Shown piece after piece: positions 16,003 through 24,522 of a stretch of DNA of 64,000 bases. The position numbers and the translations under genes are program-made. Source of the DNA: Polaribacter sp. SA4-10 (GTDB lineage Bacteria > Bacteroidota > Bacteroidia > Flavobacteriales > Flavobacteriaceae); NCBI RefSeq assembly GCF_002163835.1, contig NZ_CP019331.1, positions 1 through 64,000 of the forward strand, written 5' to 3'. The notes beneath the pieces were generated by a model. It had not been told where the DNA came from and made no database searches. It saw nothing but the letters and a program-made list of their open reading frames with translations. The number at the start of each line of letters is the position of its first letter. Position 1 is the stretch's first letter.

Positions 16003-18858
16003 ATGCCAAAAAGAAAAGACCTTAACTCCGTTTTAATTATTGGTTCAGGACCTATAGTAATCGGACAAGCCTGTGAATTTGATTATTCGGGTTCACAATC
16101 CTTACGTTCTTTAAGAGAAGATGGAATCGAAACTGTTCTAATTAACTCAAATCCTGCAACTATTATGACAGACCCTTCAATGGCTGATCATATTTATTTG
16201 CTGCCTTTAACAACAAAATCTATTATTCAAATTTTAAAAGAGCATCCACAAATTGACGCTGTTTTGCCAACAATGGGTGGGCAAACTGCATTAAATTTAT
16301 GTATTGAAGCAGATGCAAAGGGAATTTGGGAAGATTTTAATGTAAAATTAATAGGTGTAGATATAGACGCTATTAATGTTACTGAAGATAGAGAACAGTT
16401 TAGAGAACTAATGTTAAAAATTGGTGTGCCAATGGCACCTCAAGCAACAGCAACATCATTTTTAAAGGGTAAAGAAATTGCCCAAGAATTTGGTTTTCCA
16501 TTAGTTATTAGATCTTCTTATACTTTAGGAGGTGCAGGAGCATCTATTGTTTACAAGCCAGAAGATTTTGACCAGTTATTAAGTTTCGGTTTAGAAGCAT
16601 CGCCAATACATGAGGTGATGATTGATAAAGCAATGATGGGATGGAAAGAATACGAATTAGAATTATTAAGAGATAAAAACGACAATGTTGTAATTATCTG
16701 TTCTATCGAAAATATGGATCCGATGGGAATTCATACTGGAGATTCTATAACAGTTGCCCCAGCAATGACACTTTCTGATAAAACGTTTCAGAAAATGCGT
16801 GATATGGCAATTCACATGATGCGTTCTATTGGAGATTTTGAAGGTGGATGTAACGTTCAGTTTGCAGTTTCACCAGATGAAAAAGAAGATATTATTGCTA
16901 TCGAAATTAATCCACGTGTTTCTCGTTCATCCGCTTTAGCGTCTAAAGCAACAGGATATCCTATTGCTAAAGTAGCTACAAAATTAGCAATTGGTTATAC
17001 ATTAGATGAATTAGAAAACGGAATTACAAAATCTACATCCGCTTTATTTGAGCCAACGTTAGATTATGTGATTGTAAAAATTCCTCGTTGGAATTTTGAC
17101 AAATTCGAAGGATCAGATAGAACTTTAGGATTGCAAATGAAATCTGTTGGTGAGGTAATGGGAATTGGACGTTGTTTCCAGGAAGCATTGCACAAAGCAA
17201 CACAGTCTCTAGAAATTAAGAGAAATGGTTTAGGTGCAGATGGAAAAGGCTACACAGATTACAACCAAATTATAGAGAAGTTAACCAATGCAAGTTGGGA
17301 CCGTGTTTTTGCTATTTATGATGCCATTGCTATCGGTATTCCTTTGAGCAAGATTCATGATATCACAAAAATTGATATGTGGTATTTAAAGCAATATGAA
17401 GAATTATTTCAATTGCAGAAAGAAATTTCTAAATATACAATTGATACCATAGAAAGAGACTTATTGTTAGAGGCGAAACAAAAAGGATACGGAGATAGAC
17501 AAATAGCGCACATGTTGCGTTGTTTAGAAAGTCAGGTATATACAAAGAGAGAAGAATTAAAAGTACAACGTGTTTTTAAATTGGTAGACACGTGTGCTGC
17601 TGAATTTAAAGCAAAAACGCCTTATTATTATTCAACTTTCGAAAATGAAATTGAAACTGCAGACGGCGAAATTATTATTGCAAACGAAAGTATTGTTACC
17701 CCTAAAAAGAAAATAGTTGTTTTAGGTTCTGGCCCAAATAGAATAGGACAAGGAATTGAGTTCGATTATTGTTGTGTTCATGGAGTTTTAGCAGCTGCAG
17801 AATGTGGTTATGAAACAATTATGATTAACTGTAATCCTGAAACGGTTTCTACAGATTTTGATACTGCTGATAAATTATACTTTGAACCTATTTTTTGGGA
17901 ACATATTTATGATATTATTCGTCATGAAAAACCAGAAGGAGTTATTGTTCAATTAGGAGGACAAACTGCATTGAAATTAGCGGAAAAATTAACTAAATAC
18001 GGCATTAAAATTATAGGAACTTCCTTTGAAGCTTTAGATTTAGCTGAAGATAGAGGTAGTTTTTCTACGCTTTTAAAAGACAACAATATTCCATATCCAG
18101 AATTCGGAATTGCAGAAACTGCAGATGAAGCTTTGGTGTTAGCAGATGAATTAGATTTCCCGATTTTAGTTAGACCTTCTTATGTTTTAGGAGGACAAGG
18201 AATGAAAATTGTGATAAATAAAGAAGAACTTGTTGAACATGTTGTTGATTTATTAGGGAGAATGCCAGGTAATAAATTATTGTTAGATCATTATTTAGAT
18301 GGCGCCATAGAGGCCGAAGCAGATGCAATATGTGATGCTGATGGAAATGTGTATATTATCGGAATTATGGAACATATAGAGCCTTGTGGAATTCACTCAG
18401 GAGATTCTAATGCGATGTTACCTGTATTTAATTTAGGTGATTTAGTAATGCAACAAATTAAAGATCATACACATACAATTGCAAGAGAATTAAAAACGGT
18501 TGGGTTGATTAATGTTCAGTTTGCGATAAAACATGATATCGTATATATTATTGAAGCAAATCCTAGAGCTTCTAGAACAGTGCCTTTTATTGCAAAAGCA
18601 TACAAAGAACCGTATGTAAATTATGCAACGAAAGTAATGTTAGGTCATAATAAAGTAACAGACTTTAACTTTAATCCTCAGTTAGAAGGGTATGCAATTA
18701 AGCAACCTGTATTTTCTTTTAATAAGTTTCCTAATGTTGATAAAAAATTAGGACCAGAAATGAAATCTACAGGAGAAAGTATCTTATTTATAGATAGTTT
18801 AAAAGATGATGAGTTCTACAATTTATATTCAAGAAGAAAAATGTACTTGAATAAATAG
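16003..18858 (+). CDS. carB: Carbamoyl-phosphate synthase large subunit
   Basis: Makes carbamoyl phosphate from bicarbonate, ammonia (channelled from CarA) and two ATP, for pyrimidines and arginine. The 951-aa protein contains two homologous ATP-grasp halves; the first begins SVLIIGSGPIVIGQACEFDY and the second, near residue 571, VVLGSGPNRIGQGIEFDY. Glycine-rich loops RSSYTLGGAGASIV and RPSYVLGGQGMKIV mark the two ATP sites. It stops close to where the E. coli protein (1073 aa) begins its C-terminal MGS-like allosteric domain, so ornithine/UMP/IMP control through that domain is probably absent. No carA is adjacent. The start lies 26 bases after a -7-like TATTTTTG (15969-15976). Confidence 0.95.
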   Translation: MPKRKDLNSVLIIGSGPIVIGQACEFDYSGSQSLRSLREDGIETVLINSNPATIMTDPSMADHIYLLPLTTKSIIQILKEHPQIDAVLPTMGGQTALNLCIEADAKGIWEDFNVKLIGVDIDAINVTEDREQFRELMLKIGVPMAPQATATSFLKGKEIAQEFGFPLVIRSSYTLGGAGASIVYKPEDFDQLLSFGLEASPIHEVMIDKAMMGWKEYELELLRDKNDNVVIICSIENMDPMGIHTGDSITVAPAMTLSDKTFQKMRDMAIHMMRSIGDFEGGCNVQFAVSPDEKEDIIAIEINPRVSRSSALASKATGYPIAKVATKLAIGYTLDELENGITKSTSALFEPTLDYVIVKIPRWNFDKFEGSDRTLGLQMKSVGEVMGIGRCFQEALHKATQSLEIKRNGLGADGKGYTDYNQIIEKLTNASWDRVFAIYDAIAIGIPLSKIHDITKIDMWYLKQYEELFQLQKEISKYTIDTIERDLLLEAKQKGYGDRQIAHMLRCLESQVYTKREELKVQRVFKLVDTCAAEFKAKTPYYYSTFENEIETADGEIIIANESIVTPKKKIVVLGSGPNRIGQGIEFDYCCVHGVLAAAECGYETIMINCNPETVSTDFDTADKLYFEPIFWEHIYDIIRHEKPEGVIVQLGGQTALKLAEKLTKYGIKIIGTSFEALDLAEDRGSFSTLLKDNNIPYPEFGIAETADEALVLADELDFPILVRPSYVLGGQGMKIVINKEELVEHVVDLLGRMPGNKLLLDHYLDGAIEAEADAICDADGNVYIIGIMEHIEPCGIHSGDSNAMLPVFNLGDLVMQQIKDHTHTIARELKTVGLINVQFAIKHDIVYIIEANPRASRTVPFIAKAYKEPYVNYATKVMLGHNKVTDFNFNPQLEGYAIKQPVFSFNKFPNVDKKLGPEMKSTGESILFIDSLKDDEFYNLYSRRKMYLNK

Positions 18859-18880
18859 TATACAATTTATATAGGATTAA

Positions 18881-18909
18881 AAAAGCGACCAAATTGGTCG
18901 CTTTTTTTT
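18881..18909 (+). terminator. Terminator of carB
   Basis: GCGACCA / TGGTCGC hairpin with a three-base loop, flanked by A and T runs, 27 bases past the stop codon. The rest of the 322-base gap to 19182 is AT-rich and holds only the promoter at 19127-19157. Confidence 0.9.
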
Positions 18910-19126
18910 GTTATAGGAAAATAAAATATGGCAATAGTCAACTTAAAATATTGTTGCAATCTAAAGCTTCAGATGAAATAATTATAACTAAAAATAAGAC
19001 TTCAGAATTTAAATAATGGTTAAATATGTAGTTTCATTTTTGTTAATAAAAGAGACAAACTGAGTTACTTTTCAATTCTTTTTTTTCTTTTTAATCAGTT
19101 TTACTCCCTTTTATAGAGGTTCATAG

Positions 19127-19157
19127 TTTGTCAAACTTTTTATTTTACTTACTTTAG
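19127..19157 (+). promoter_or_regulatory. Probable promoter of the cytochrome/YceI operon
   Basis: TTTG (19127-19130), 19 bp, TACTTTAG (19150-19157). The -7 element has one mismatch to TAnnTTTG. The leader is about 20 bases before the ATG at 19182. Confidence 0.5.
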
Positions 19158-19181
19158 AGAACAAATAGAAATTGAACGTTT

Positions 19182-19535
19182 ATGAAAAGCAATTTAAAAT
19201 TTACAAATTATTTTTTTATACTATTAATAAGTATTTTATGTAGTGCTTGTTTAACAAATGTTGAAGAAGAAATTATAGATGATGGAGGTTATTCTCCTTG
19301 CGAAACGATTACGTATACTTTAAGTATAAAACCTATAATAGATAATAATTGTGTTCAATGTCATAGTTCAGCAGGTAATTCCCCTAATTTAACCACCTAT
19401 AATGGTATCAGTGCAAATGCTAGTATTGTAAAAGCAGAAGTATCTAGTAGAAGAATGCCACAAGGAAGCGCAATAACTAATGATGAAATTAATGCGATTA
19501 GCTGTTGGGTTGATAATGGAGCATTAAACAACTAA
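19182..19535 (+). CDS. Small c-type cytochrome-like lipoprotein
   Basis: A 117-aa exported protein with one covalent heme site. The hydrophobic leader ends at Cys23 in SACLTN, a probable lipidation site, so it would sit on a periplasmic membrane face. The heme motif is C57-x2-C60-H61 (CVQCH) and Met92 in RRMPQG is a likely sixth ligand. This resembles the planctomycete-type and cytochrome c domains of other Bacteroidota lipoproteins. It heads a four-gene operon with an OB-fold protein (11-base gap), YceI and a DUF5777 barrel, which hints at electron transfer to, or sensing of, a redox substrate in the envelope. The donor and acceptor are unknown. Confidence 0.82.
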   Translation: MKSNLKFTNYFFILLISILCSACLTNVEEEIIDDGGYSPCETITYTLSIKPIIDNNCVQCHSSAGNSPNLTTYNGISANASIVKAEVSSRRMPQGSAITNDEINAISCWVDNGALNN

Positions 19536-19546
19536 TATTAGAAATT

Positions 19547-19960
19547 ATGAAGGTTAAAAAAATCATCATTGGAATTCTTGCTTTAGTAATTATTGGAGCT
19601 TTTATTGCCTATAAAATATATAACAAACCACATGTAAATGTTGAAGAAGCATCAGCTGATATTTCTATTACTGCAGATAAAATTTTAAACGATTTTTCTT
19701 CGGATGAAAATTCAGCAAATTTAAAATATTTAGACAAAATTATTGAAGTAAAAGGAGTTGTTTCTGAAATAAATATTGAAAAAGGAATTATTACTATAGA
19801 AACAAATGACGATTTTGGTAGTGTACTTTGTCACCTATCCGAAGAGGCTAGTAGAAAAATTAGTAGATTACAAGAATTACAAATAATTGTGGTAAAAGGA
19901 ATTTGTACAGGCTATTTAATGGACGTAATTCTAGTGAAATGCGAATTTATTAATCAATAA
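19547..19960 (+). CDS. OB-fold tRNA_anti-like family protein, membrane-anchored
   Basis: A 137-aa protein with an N-terminal hydrophobic segment (residues 4-22) and a single predicted OB-fold. The pattern of short strands LDKIIEVKGVVSEI, then GIITIET, then IIVVKGICTGYLMDVILVKC is the signature of the tRNA_anti-like family seen in Bacteroidota. No Cys lipobox is present, so it is probably anchored by the uncleaved N-terminal helix. It is the second gene of the cytochrome/YceI operon, with gaps of 11 and 12 bases to its neighbours. Despite the family name there is no evidence of tRNA binding. Confidence 0.72.
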   Translation: MKVKKIIIGILALVIIGAFIAYKIYNKPHVNVEEASADISITADKILNDFSSDENSANLKYLDKIIEVKGVVSEINIEKGIITIETNDDFGSVLCHLSEEASRKISRLQELQIIVVKGICTGYLMDVILVKCEFINQ

Positions 19961-19972
19961 AATCAATCAACT

Positions 19973-20518
19973 ATGAAAACTCTAATAACATTCTTTTGCT
20001 GTTTTATATTTGTAACAGTATCTAATAGTCAAGAAAGATATTTAACTAAAAATGGAGGCATTACTTTTTATTCAAAAATGCCATTGGAAGATATTAAAGC
20101 AGATAATAATCAAGTTTTAAGTATTATTGATGCTTCTTCTGGAAAAATGGCAATTTCTATTTTAATGAAATCATTTATGTTTAAGAAAGCATTAATGCAA
20201 GAACACTTTAACGAGAATTATGTGGAATCAGACAAGTTTCCAAAAGCAACTTTTAAAGGAACTATTTTAAATTTTAATGCAATTAAAGAAGCTACAACAA
20301 AACAGGAAGTAAAGGGAGTTTTAACAATTCATGGAGTTTCAAAAGAAATAACAATTGATGCAAGTTTTATGAAAACAAAAGAAACGATATTGGTAGATGG
20401 AGATTTTATTATTGCCTTAGATGAATTTAATATAGAAATTCCTGCTGTGGTGGCTAAAAATATTGCCAAAAAAATAAAAGTGAGTTTTAATTTTAATCAC
20501 AAACCTTACAAGAAATAA
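19973..20518 (+). CDS. YceI family protein
   Basis: A 181-aa secreted YceI-like protein. The family forms a lipocalin-like barrel that binds isoprenoid or other long-chain lipids in the periplasm. A signal peptide (about residues 1-19, ending near SNSQ) precedes the domain; family motifs include FMFKKALMQEHFNENYVESDKFPKA (abbreviated core HFNENY) and the strand pair GVLTIHGVSKEITI. It lies between the OB-fold protein and the DUF5777 barrel, 4 bases before the latter. The pairing of YceI with a small cytochrome may point to a quinone-like ligand; that is inference. Confidence 0.88.
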   Translation: MKTLITFFCCFIFVTVSNSQERYLTKNGGITFYSKMPLEDIKADNNQVLSIIDASSGKMAISILMKSFMFKKALMQEHFNENYVESDKFPKATFKGTILNFNAIKEATTKQEVKGVLTIHGVSKEITIDASFMKTKETILVDGDFIIALDEFNIEIPAVVAKNIAKKIKVSFNFNHKPYKK

Positions 20519-20522
20519 TATT

Positions 20523-21392
20523 ATGAAAAAGTTACTACTAGCCATTTTTTTAATTTCTATAAGTTCTCATATCTTTTCTCAGGATGATTTGTTAGATATT
20601 TTAGACAATGAAACATCCGAAAATAAAGCAGAAGATATTGTTACTGCAACTTTTAAAGGAACACGAATTATAAACGGCCATTCAATTGAAAATAGAAAAG
20701 ACAAAGAGTTAGAGTTTATTATCTCTCATAGATTCGGAAGAATAAACTTAGGTTTTGATGAGCTTTTTGGGTTAGATCAATCTAACATTCGGTTTTCTCT
20801 AGAATATGGTTTAAATGATAATTTAACCGCTGGTTTTGGTAGATCTAGTTTTGAAAAAACGTATGATAGTTTTTTAAAATACAGTTGGTTAAAACAAAAG
20901 AAAGGAGAAAAATCATTTCCTTTTGCGGTATCACTTTTTGGAAGTATGGCGGTAAAAACTTTAAAAGATTATGATCCAGCAGACAAAAGAACATTTGCTG
21001 AAAGTTTATTTTATGTTGGGCAGGTGCTAATTGCCAGAAAAGTTAGTCAATCTTTTTCATATCAAATAACACCTACTTATATTCACAGAAATACTGTAAA
21101 AATTGATGCAGATCCTCATGATATTTTTGCAGTTGGCTTTGGAAGCCGCATAAAAGTAAGTAAAAGAGTCTCTATAAACGGCGAGTATTATTATGCTTTT
21201 GATGAGTCTAAATCTATTAATGCAAGAAATTCTTTGGCTTTTGGTATAGATATAGAAACCGGAGGACATGTTTTTCAACTTATTTTATCGAATGCAATTA
21301 CTATGATTGAAAAAAGTTTTATTTCAGAAACTACAGGTAATTTCTTTGGTGGAGATATCCACTTTGGATTTAATATTTCAAGAACTTTTTAA
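20523..21392 (+). CDS. DUF5777 family beta-barrel protein
   Basis: A 289-aa probable outer-membrane barrel. It has a signal peptide (residues 1-19, SSHIFSQ) and motifs I associate with DUF5777: TFKGTRIINGHSIE, HRFGRINLG, LDQSNIRFSLEYG and NGEYYYAFDE. The protein ends HFGFNISRTF, a terminal-Phe barrel signature. It is the last gene of the four-gene operon, four bases after YceI. No terminator is obvious downstream. The barrel may move or bind the ligand handled by YceI and the cytochrome; there is no direct evidence. Confidence 0.82.
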   Translation: MKKLLLAIFLISISSHIFSQDDLLDILDNETSENKAEDIVTATFKGTRIINGHSIENRKDKELEFIISHRFGRINLGFDELFGLDQSNIRFSLEYGLNDNLTAGFGRSSFEKTYDSFLKYSWLKQKKGEKSFPFAVSLFGSMAVKTLKDYDPADKRTFAESLFYVGQVLIARKVSQSFSYQITPTYIHRNTVKIDADPHDIFAVGFGSRIKVSKRVSINGEYYYAFDESKSINARNSLAFGIDIETGGHVFQLILSNAITMIEKSFISETTGNFFGGDIHFGFNISRTF

Positions 21393-21556
21393 TTCTTAAA
21401 ATATAATTTTGATGAAGATTGAAGATTGTTTTTTAGAAAATAAAAGCCAATAAGCGATAAATAATACTTTTATAATTATTCATTTTTGTAATATTTATTC
21501 AGCATGTCATTATTTTATGTGTGACTGTTTAAATATAACGATTGAATTTTGATTAT

Positions 21557-22123
21557 TTAGTGTTTATCTAAAAGAATGATTTTAGAATTACTGTTTTCAA
21601 ATAAATGAAGATAATCATCAGCTTTAAATATTTTACTACTAAATCGAGAGGTTCTATTTCTTCCTTCTTCTTGCCTTTTAATACTTCTTGCAAATCTTCT
21701 AATTTCATTTTTAGAAGTTAAAATAATTCCCGGAACTGGAGCACTTTTTCCATTTTCATCTTTTGCAACCATCGTAAAATAAGAAGAATTACAATGTTTT
21801 TTTTCACCAGTTCTAATATTTTCAGACTCTACTCTTAAACCAACAACCATAGAGGTTCTTCCTGTGTAGTTTATAGAGGCACTCATAGTAACTAATTCAC
21901 CTACTTCTATGGGGTTTAAGAAATCTACTTTGTTTACAGAAGCTGTTACACAATAATTGCCAGAATGTTTAGAAGCACAAGCAAATGCAATTTGATCCAT
22001 TAAATTTAAAATATGACCTCCATGTATTTTTCCGCTAAAATTAGAATGTGATGGTAACATTAACTGGGTGATTGTAACTTGAGATTCACGAATATTTTTA
22101 AATTTATTTTTTATTTCATCCAT
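21557..22123 (-). CDS. Acyl-CoA thioesterase, hotdog fold
   Basis: A 188-aa cytoplasmic thioesterase of the YciA/ACOT type, which hydrolyses acyl-CoA to free acid and CoA. The hotdog signature SGKIHGGHILNLMDQIAFACASKHS (key residues H34, G35, G36 and D42) is intact, followed by VDFLNPIEVGELV and SMVVGLRVESEN. The C-terminal 40 residues extend beyond the hotdog domain. It is monocistronic. A TATTTTTG on the minus strand (22135-22128) lies only 5 bases before the ATG, implying a near-leaderless transcript or a chance match. Confidence 0.87.
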   Translation of the reverse strand: MDEIKNKFKNIRESQVTITQLMLPSHSNFSGKIHGGHILNLMDQIAFACASKHSGNYCVTASVNKVDFLNPIEVGELVTMSASINYTGRTSMVVGLRVESENIRTGEKKHCNSSYFTMVAKDENGKSAPVPGIILTSKNEIRRFARSIKRQEEGRNRTSRFSSKIFKADDYLHLFENSNSKIILLDKH

Positions 22124-22377
22124 AATTCAAAAATACAATTCTTTTTTTTCGATGAGTTTAAAAATCACTAAAAAGGAATAGTTTTTAACTAAAAATATTT
22201 CTTTTAAAAATTCATTATTTCCGTTTTTACCACCTTTTTATTTTAATAAAGCATTAATATTTGTTTTATTTGTTTTGAAATTGATAGATTATTTCATTAA
22301 ATTTAAACTTTTATAATAAATATTAAGAATTTATCAATAAAAAAGAATCTTAACTAAAAAAAATAAAATCAAGACTT

Positions 22378-23148
22378 ATGAAAAAACATTACTTTTTTAA
22401 ATTATTATTATTGATGATTCCTTTTTCAGCATTTTTATTAATTTCAAGTTCGGGTGGTAGAGATGATGGCCGCTCTGGCTCTCCTGGTGATGGAGGTGCT
22501 AGTTGTACAGCTTGTCATGCTGGTAACGCAGACCTTGGGGCTTCAGCATCAATTACAACAAATATACCTGCAGCTGGGTATGATTTAAATACTGATTATA
22601 CAATAACAGTAAACTCAACTTCATCTTCTTCAAAATTAGGATTTCAACTAACTGCTGAAAATGGTTCTGACACTAAAGTAGGTTCTTTTGTGGCTGGTTC
22701 TGGATCTAGAGTAACTGGACAAAGAATTACACAATCTAGTCCTTCAACTACTGGAGATTGGTCTTTTACTTGGAAATCGCCAGCAACAAATGAAGGAAGT
22801 GTTACATTTTATACAGCAGTAAATGCAACAAATGGTAATGGAGGGACTTCTGGTGATCAAGTTGTTCTTGCAAATACGGCTGTTGGAGTTTTAGGCATTT
22901 CAGATGTAAAACGTTTAGACTTTGATGTGTATCCAAACCCATCATCAGAAAACGTAACATTTCAGTTACCTTCTGGTTCAGAGAGAGCTACAGTAGAATT
23001 TTATGATTATTTAGGAAGATTGTCATTATCTGATAAAGTATCAATTTCTAATAGTAAAATTAATGTACAAGACTTAAGTTCTGGTGTTTATATTATAAAA
23101 GTCCTTACGGATGATAAAATAGGAAGCCAAAAGTTTATCAAAAAATAA
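22378..23148 (+). CDS. T9SS cargo with choice-of-anchor V domain and CxxCH motif
   Basis: A 256-aa protein secreted by the type IX system. After the signal peptide (residues 1-25) comes the heme-type motif C43-x2-C46-H47 in GDGGASCTACHAG, then an immunoglobulin-like region (about 55-175) that fits the choice-of-anchor V group. The last 75 residues form a type A sorting domain: DFDVYPNPSSENVTFQL, FYDYLGRL, LSSGVYIIKV and a KFIKK end. Such cargo is normally cleaved and linked to anionic LPS or released. PorQ at 80 belongs to the same route. It is monocistronic; the 253-base gap upstream is AT-rich and I see no clear promoter. Confidence 0.85.
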   Translation: MKKHYFFKLLLLMIPFSAFLLISSSGGRDDGRSGSPGDGGASCTACHAGNADLGASASITTNIPAAGYDLNTDYTITVNSTSSSSKLGFQLTAENGSDTKVGSFVAGSGSRVTGQRITQSSPSTTGDWSFTWKSPATNEGSVTFYTAVNATNGNGGTSGDQVVLANTAVGVLGISDVKRLDFDVYPNPSSENVTFQLPSGSERATVEFYDYLGRLSLSDKVSISNSKINVQDLSSGVYIIKVLTDDKIGSQKFIKK

Positions 23149-23170
23149 ATTTTTAATTCAAATTTTTCTA

Positions 23171-23204
23171 AAACCGATTGTATTTGTAGCAATCGGTTTT
23201 TTTT
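23171..23204 (+). terminator. Terminator of the T9SS cargo gene
   Basis: AAACCGATTG / CAATCGGTTT stem, 9-base loop and T8 tail, 22 bases after the stop codon. Confidence 0.9.
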
Positions 23205-23219
23205 ATGCACTATTTAAAG

Positions 23220-23227
23220 TAAATTTG
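23220..23227 (+). promoter_or_regulatory. -7 element of the GlmU-like gene
   Basis: TAAATTTG matches TAnnTTTG, 22 bases before the ATG. The upstream TTG element is not obvious because the position falls at the preceding terminator's T run. Confidence 0.5.
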
Positions 23228-23249
23228 TAATGCTACAAAATACACGAAA

Positions 23250-24425
23250 ATGAACTATATATTATTTGATGGCGATGTTAGAAATTCGTTATTACCTTTT
23301 ACATACACAAAACCTGTTGCAGATATTAGAGTAGGTATTTTAACCATAAGAGAAAAATGGGAAAAACATTTAGGCTTAACAACTACAACAGTTACAGAAG
23401 AATATTTAGAAGAAAAATATCCAATGGTAGAATTGGAAGAAAATATTTTAATTAATGCTTCATTCTGTCCAACTGAAAATTTGGTAGAAAAGGTTAAAAA
23501 CTTATCAGAAAACGAAGCTATTTTTAAAGGGGAAGATGTTATTGCTTTTTTTACTACTGATTCTCAAGAGGAAGTAAATTTTGATGAATATACTCAGATT
23601 GAGTTTGAAGAAGAATTGATTCAAATTAAAAACACTTGGGATATTTTTTCTTTAAATGATAAAGCAATTCAGGAAGATTTTAACTTTCTTACAGAAGGAA
23701 GAACATCTCAACCTATACCTGAAGGAACAAGATGTATTAACAAAGAGAATATTTTTATAGAAGAAGGTGCTGAAGTTGTTTTTGCAAATTTAAATGCTTC
23801 TACGGGCCCTATTTATATAGGTAAAGATGCCTTAGTTATGGAAAACTCATCTGTTAGAGGTCCGTTTGCAATGTGTGAAAATTCAGTTTTAAAAATGGGC
23901 GCAAAAGTATACGGAGCTACAACTTTAGGACCTCATTGTAAGGTAGGAGGAGAAGTGAGTAATTCTGTTTTATTTGCATTTTCTAATAAAGGACATGATG
24001 GCTATTTAGGGAATTCTGTGATAGGAGAATGGTGTAACTTAGGAGCAGATACAAACATTTCTAATCTTAAAAATAATTATGCTGAAGTAAAACTATGGGA
24101 TTATGAAACAGGTCGTTTTGCAAAAACGGGTTTGCAGTTTTGTGGTTTAATGATGGGAGATCATTCTAAATGTGGAATTAATACCATGTTTAATACAGGA
24201 ACTGTTATTGGTGTAAGTGCCAATATTTTTGGTAGTGGATTTCCACGTAATTTTGTCCCTTCTTATAGTTGGGGAGGAGCTTCTGGTTTTACAGAATATA
24301 AAACCGATAAAGTTTTTGAAGTTGCTACTGTAGTTATGAAACGTAGGAGTATCATTTTTGACGAAAAAGAACAAAAAATTCTTGAACACATTTTTGAAGA
24401 AACAAAACAATATAGAAATTATTAA
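23250..24425 (+). CDS. GlmU-family sugar nucleotidyltransferase/acyltransferase
   Basis: A 391-aa bacteroidetal GlmU-like protein, thought to make UDP-GlcNAc from glucosamine-1-phosphate through acetylation and uridylylation. The N-terminal third is a divergent nucleotidyltransferase (MNYILFDGDVRNSLLPFTYT, then KPVADIRVGILTIREKW). From about residue 180 a left-handed beta-helix follows, with hexapeptide repeats around GPIYIGKDALVMENSSVRG and the conserved GEWCNLGADTNISNLKNNY. It resembles the alternate GlmU family described in Bacteroidota rather than E. coli GlmU. With glmM at 4979 it completes the amino-sugar route. It is monocistronic with its own promoter and terminator. Confidence 0.85.
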   Translation: MNYILFDGDVRNSLLPFTYTKPVADIRVGILTIREKWEKHLGLTTTTVTEEYLEEKYPMVELEENILINASFCPTENLVEKVKNLSENEAIFKGEDVIAFFTTDSQEEVNFDEYTQIEFEEELIQIKNTWDIFSLNDKAIQEDFNFLTEGRTSQPIPEGTRCINKENIFIEEGAEVVFANLNASTGPIYIGKDALVMENSSVRGPFAMCENSVLKMGAKVYGATTLGPHCKVGGEVSNSVLFAFSNKGHDGYLGNSVIGEWCNLGADTNISNLKNNYAEVKLWDYETGRFAKTGLQFCGLMMGDHSKCGINTMFNTGTVIGVSANIFGSGFPRNFVPSYSWGGASGFTEYKTDKVFEVATVVMKRRSIIFDEKEQKILEHIFEETKQYRNY

Positions 24426-24449
24426 GTCTTAGAAACAAACTTTTAAAAG

Positions 24450-24488
24450 TAAAAAAACCTTAAAATGAATTTTCATTTTAAGGTTTTT
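24450..24488. terminator. Bidirectional terminator between convergent genes
   Basis: Long AT-rich stem AAAACCTTAAAATGAA with its near-perfect complement, flanked by A and T runs. It lies between the stops of the GlmU-like gene and the convergent head-GIN gene and can serve both. Confidence 0.88.
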
Positions 24489-24522
24489 TTACTTTTCTTT
24501 TTGTGATAAAGTAGAAGACTTT

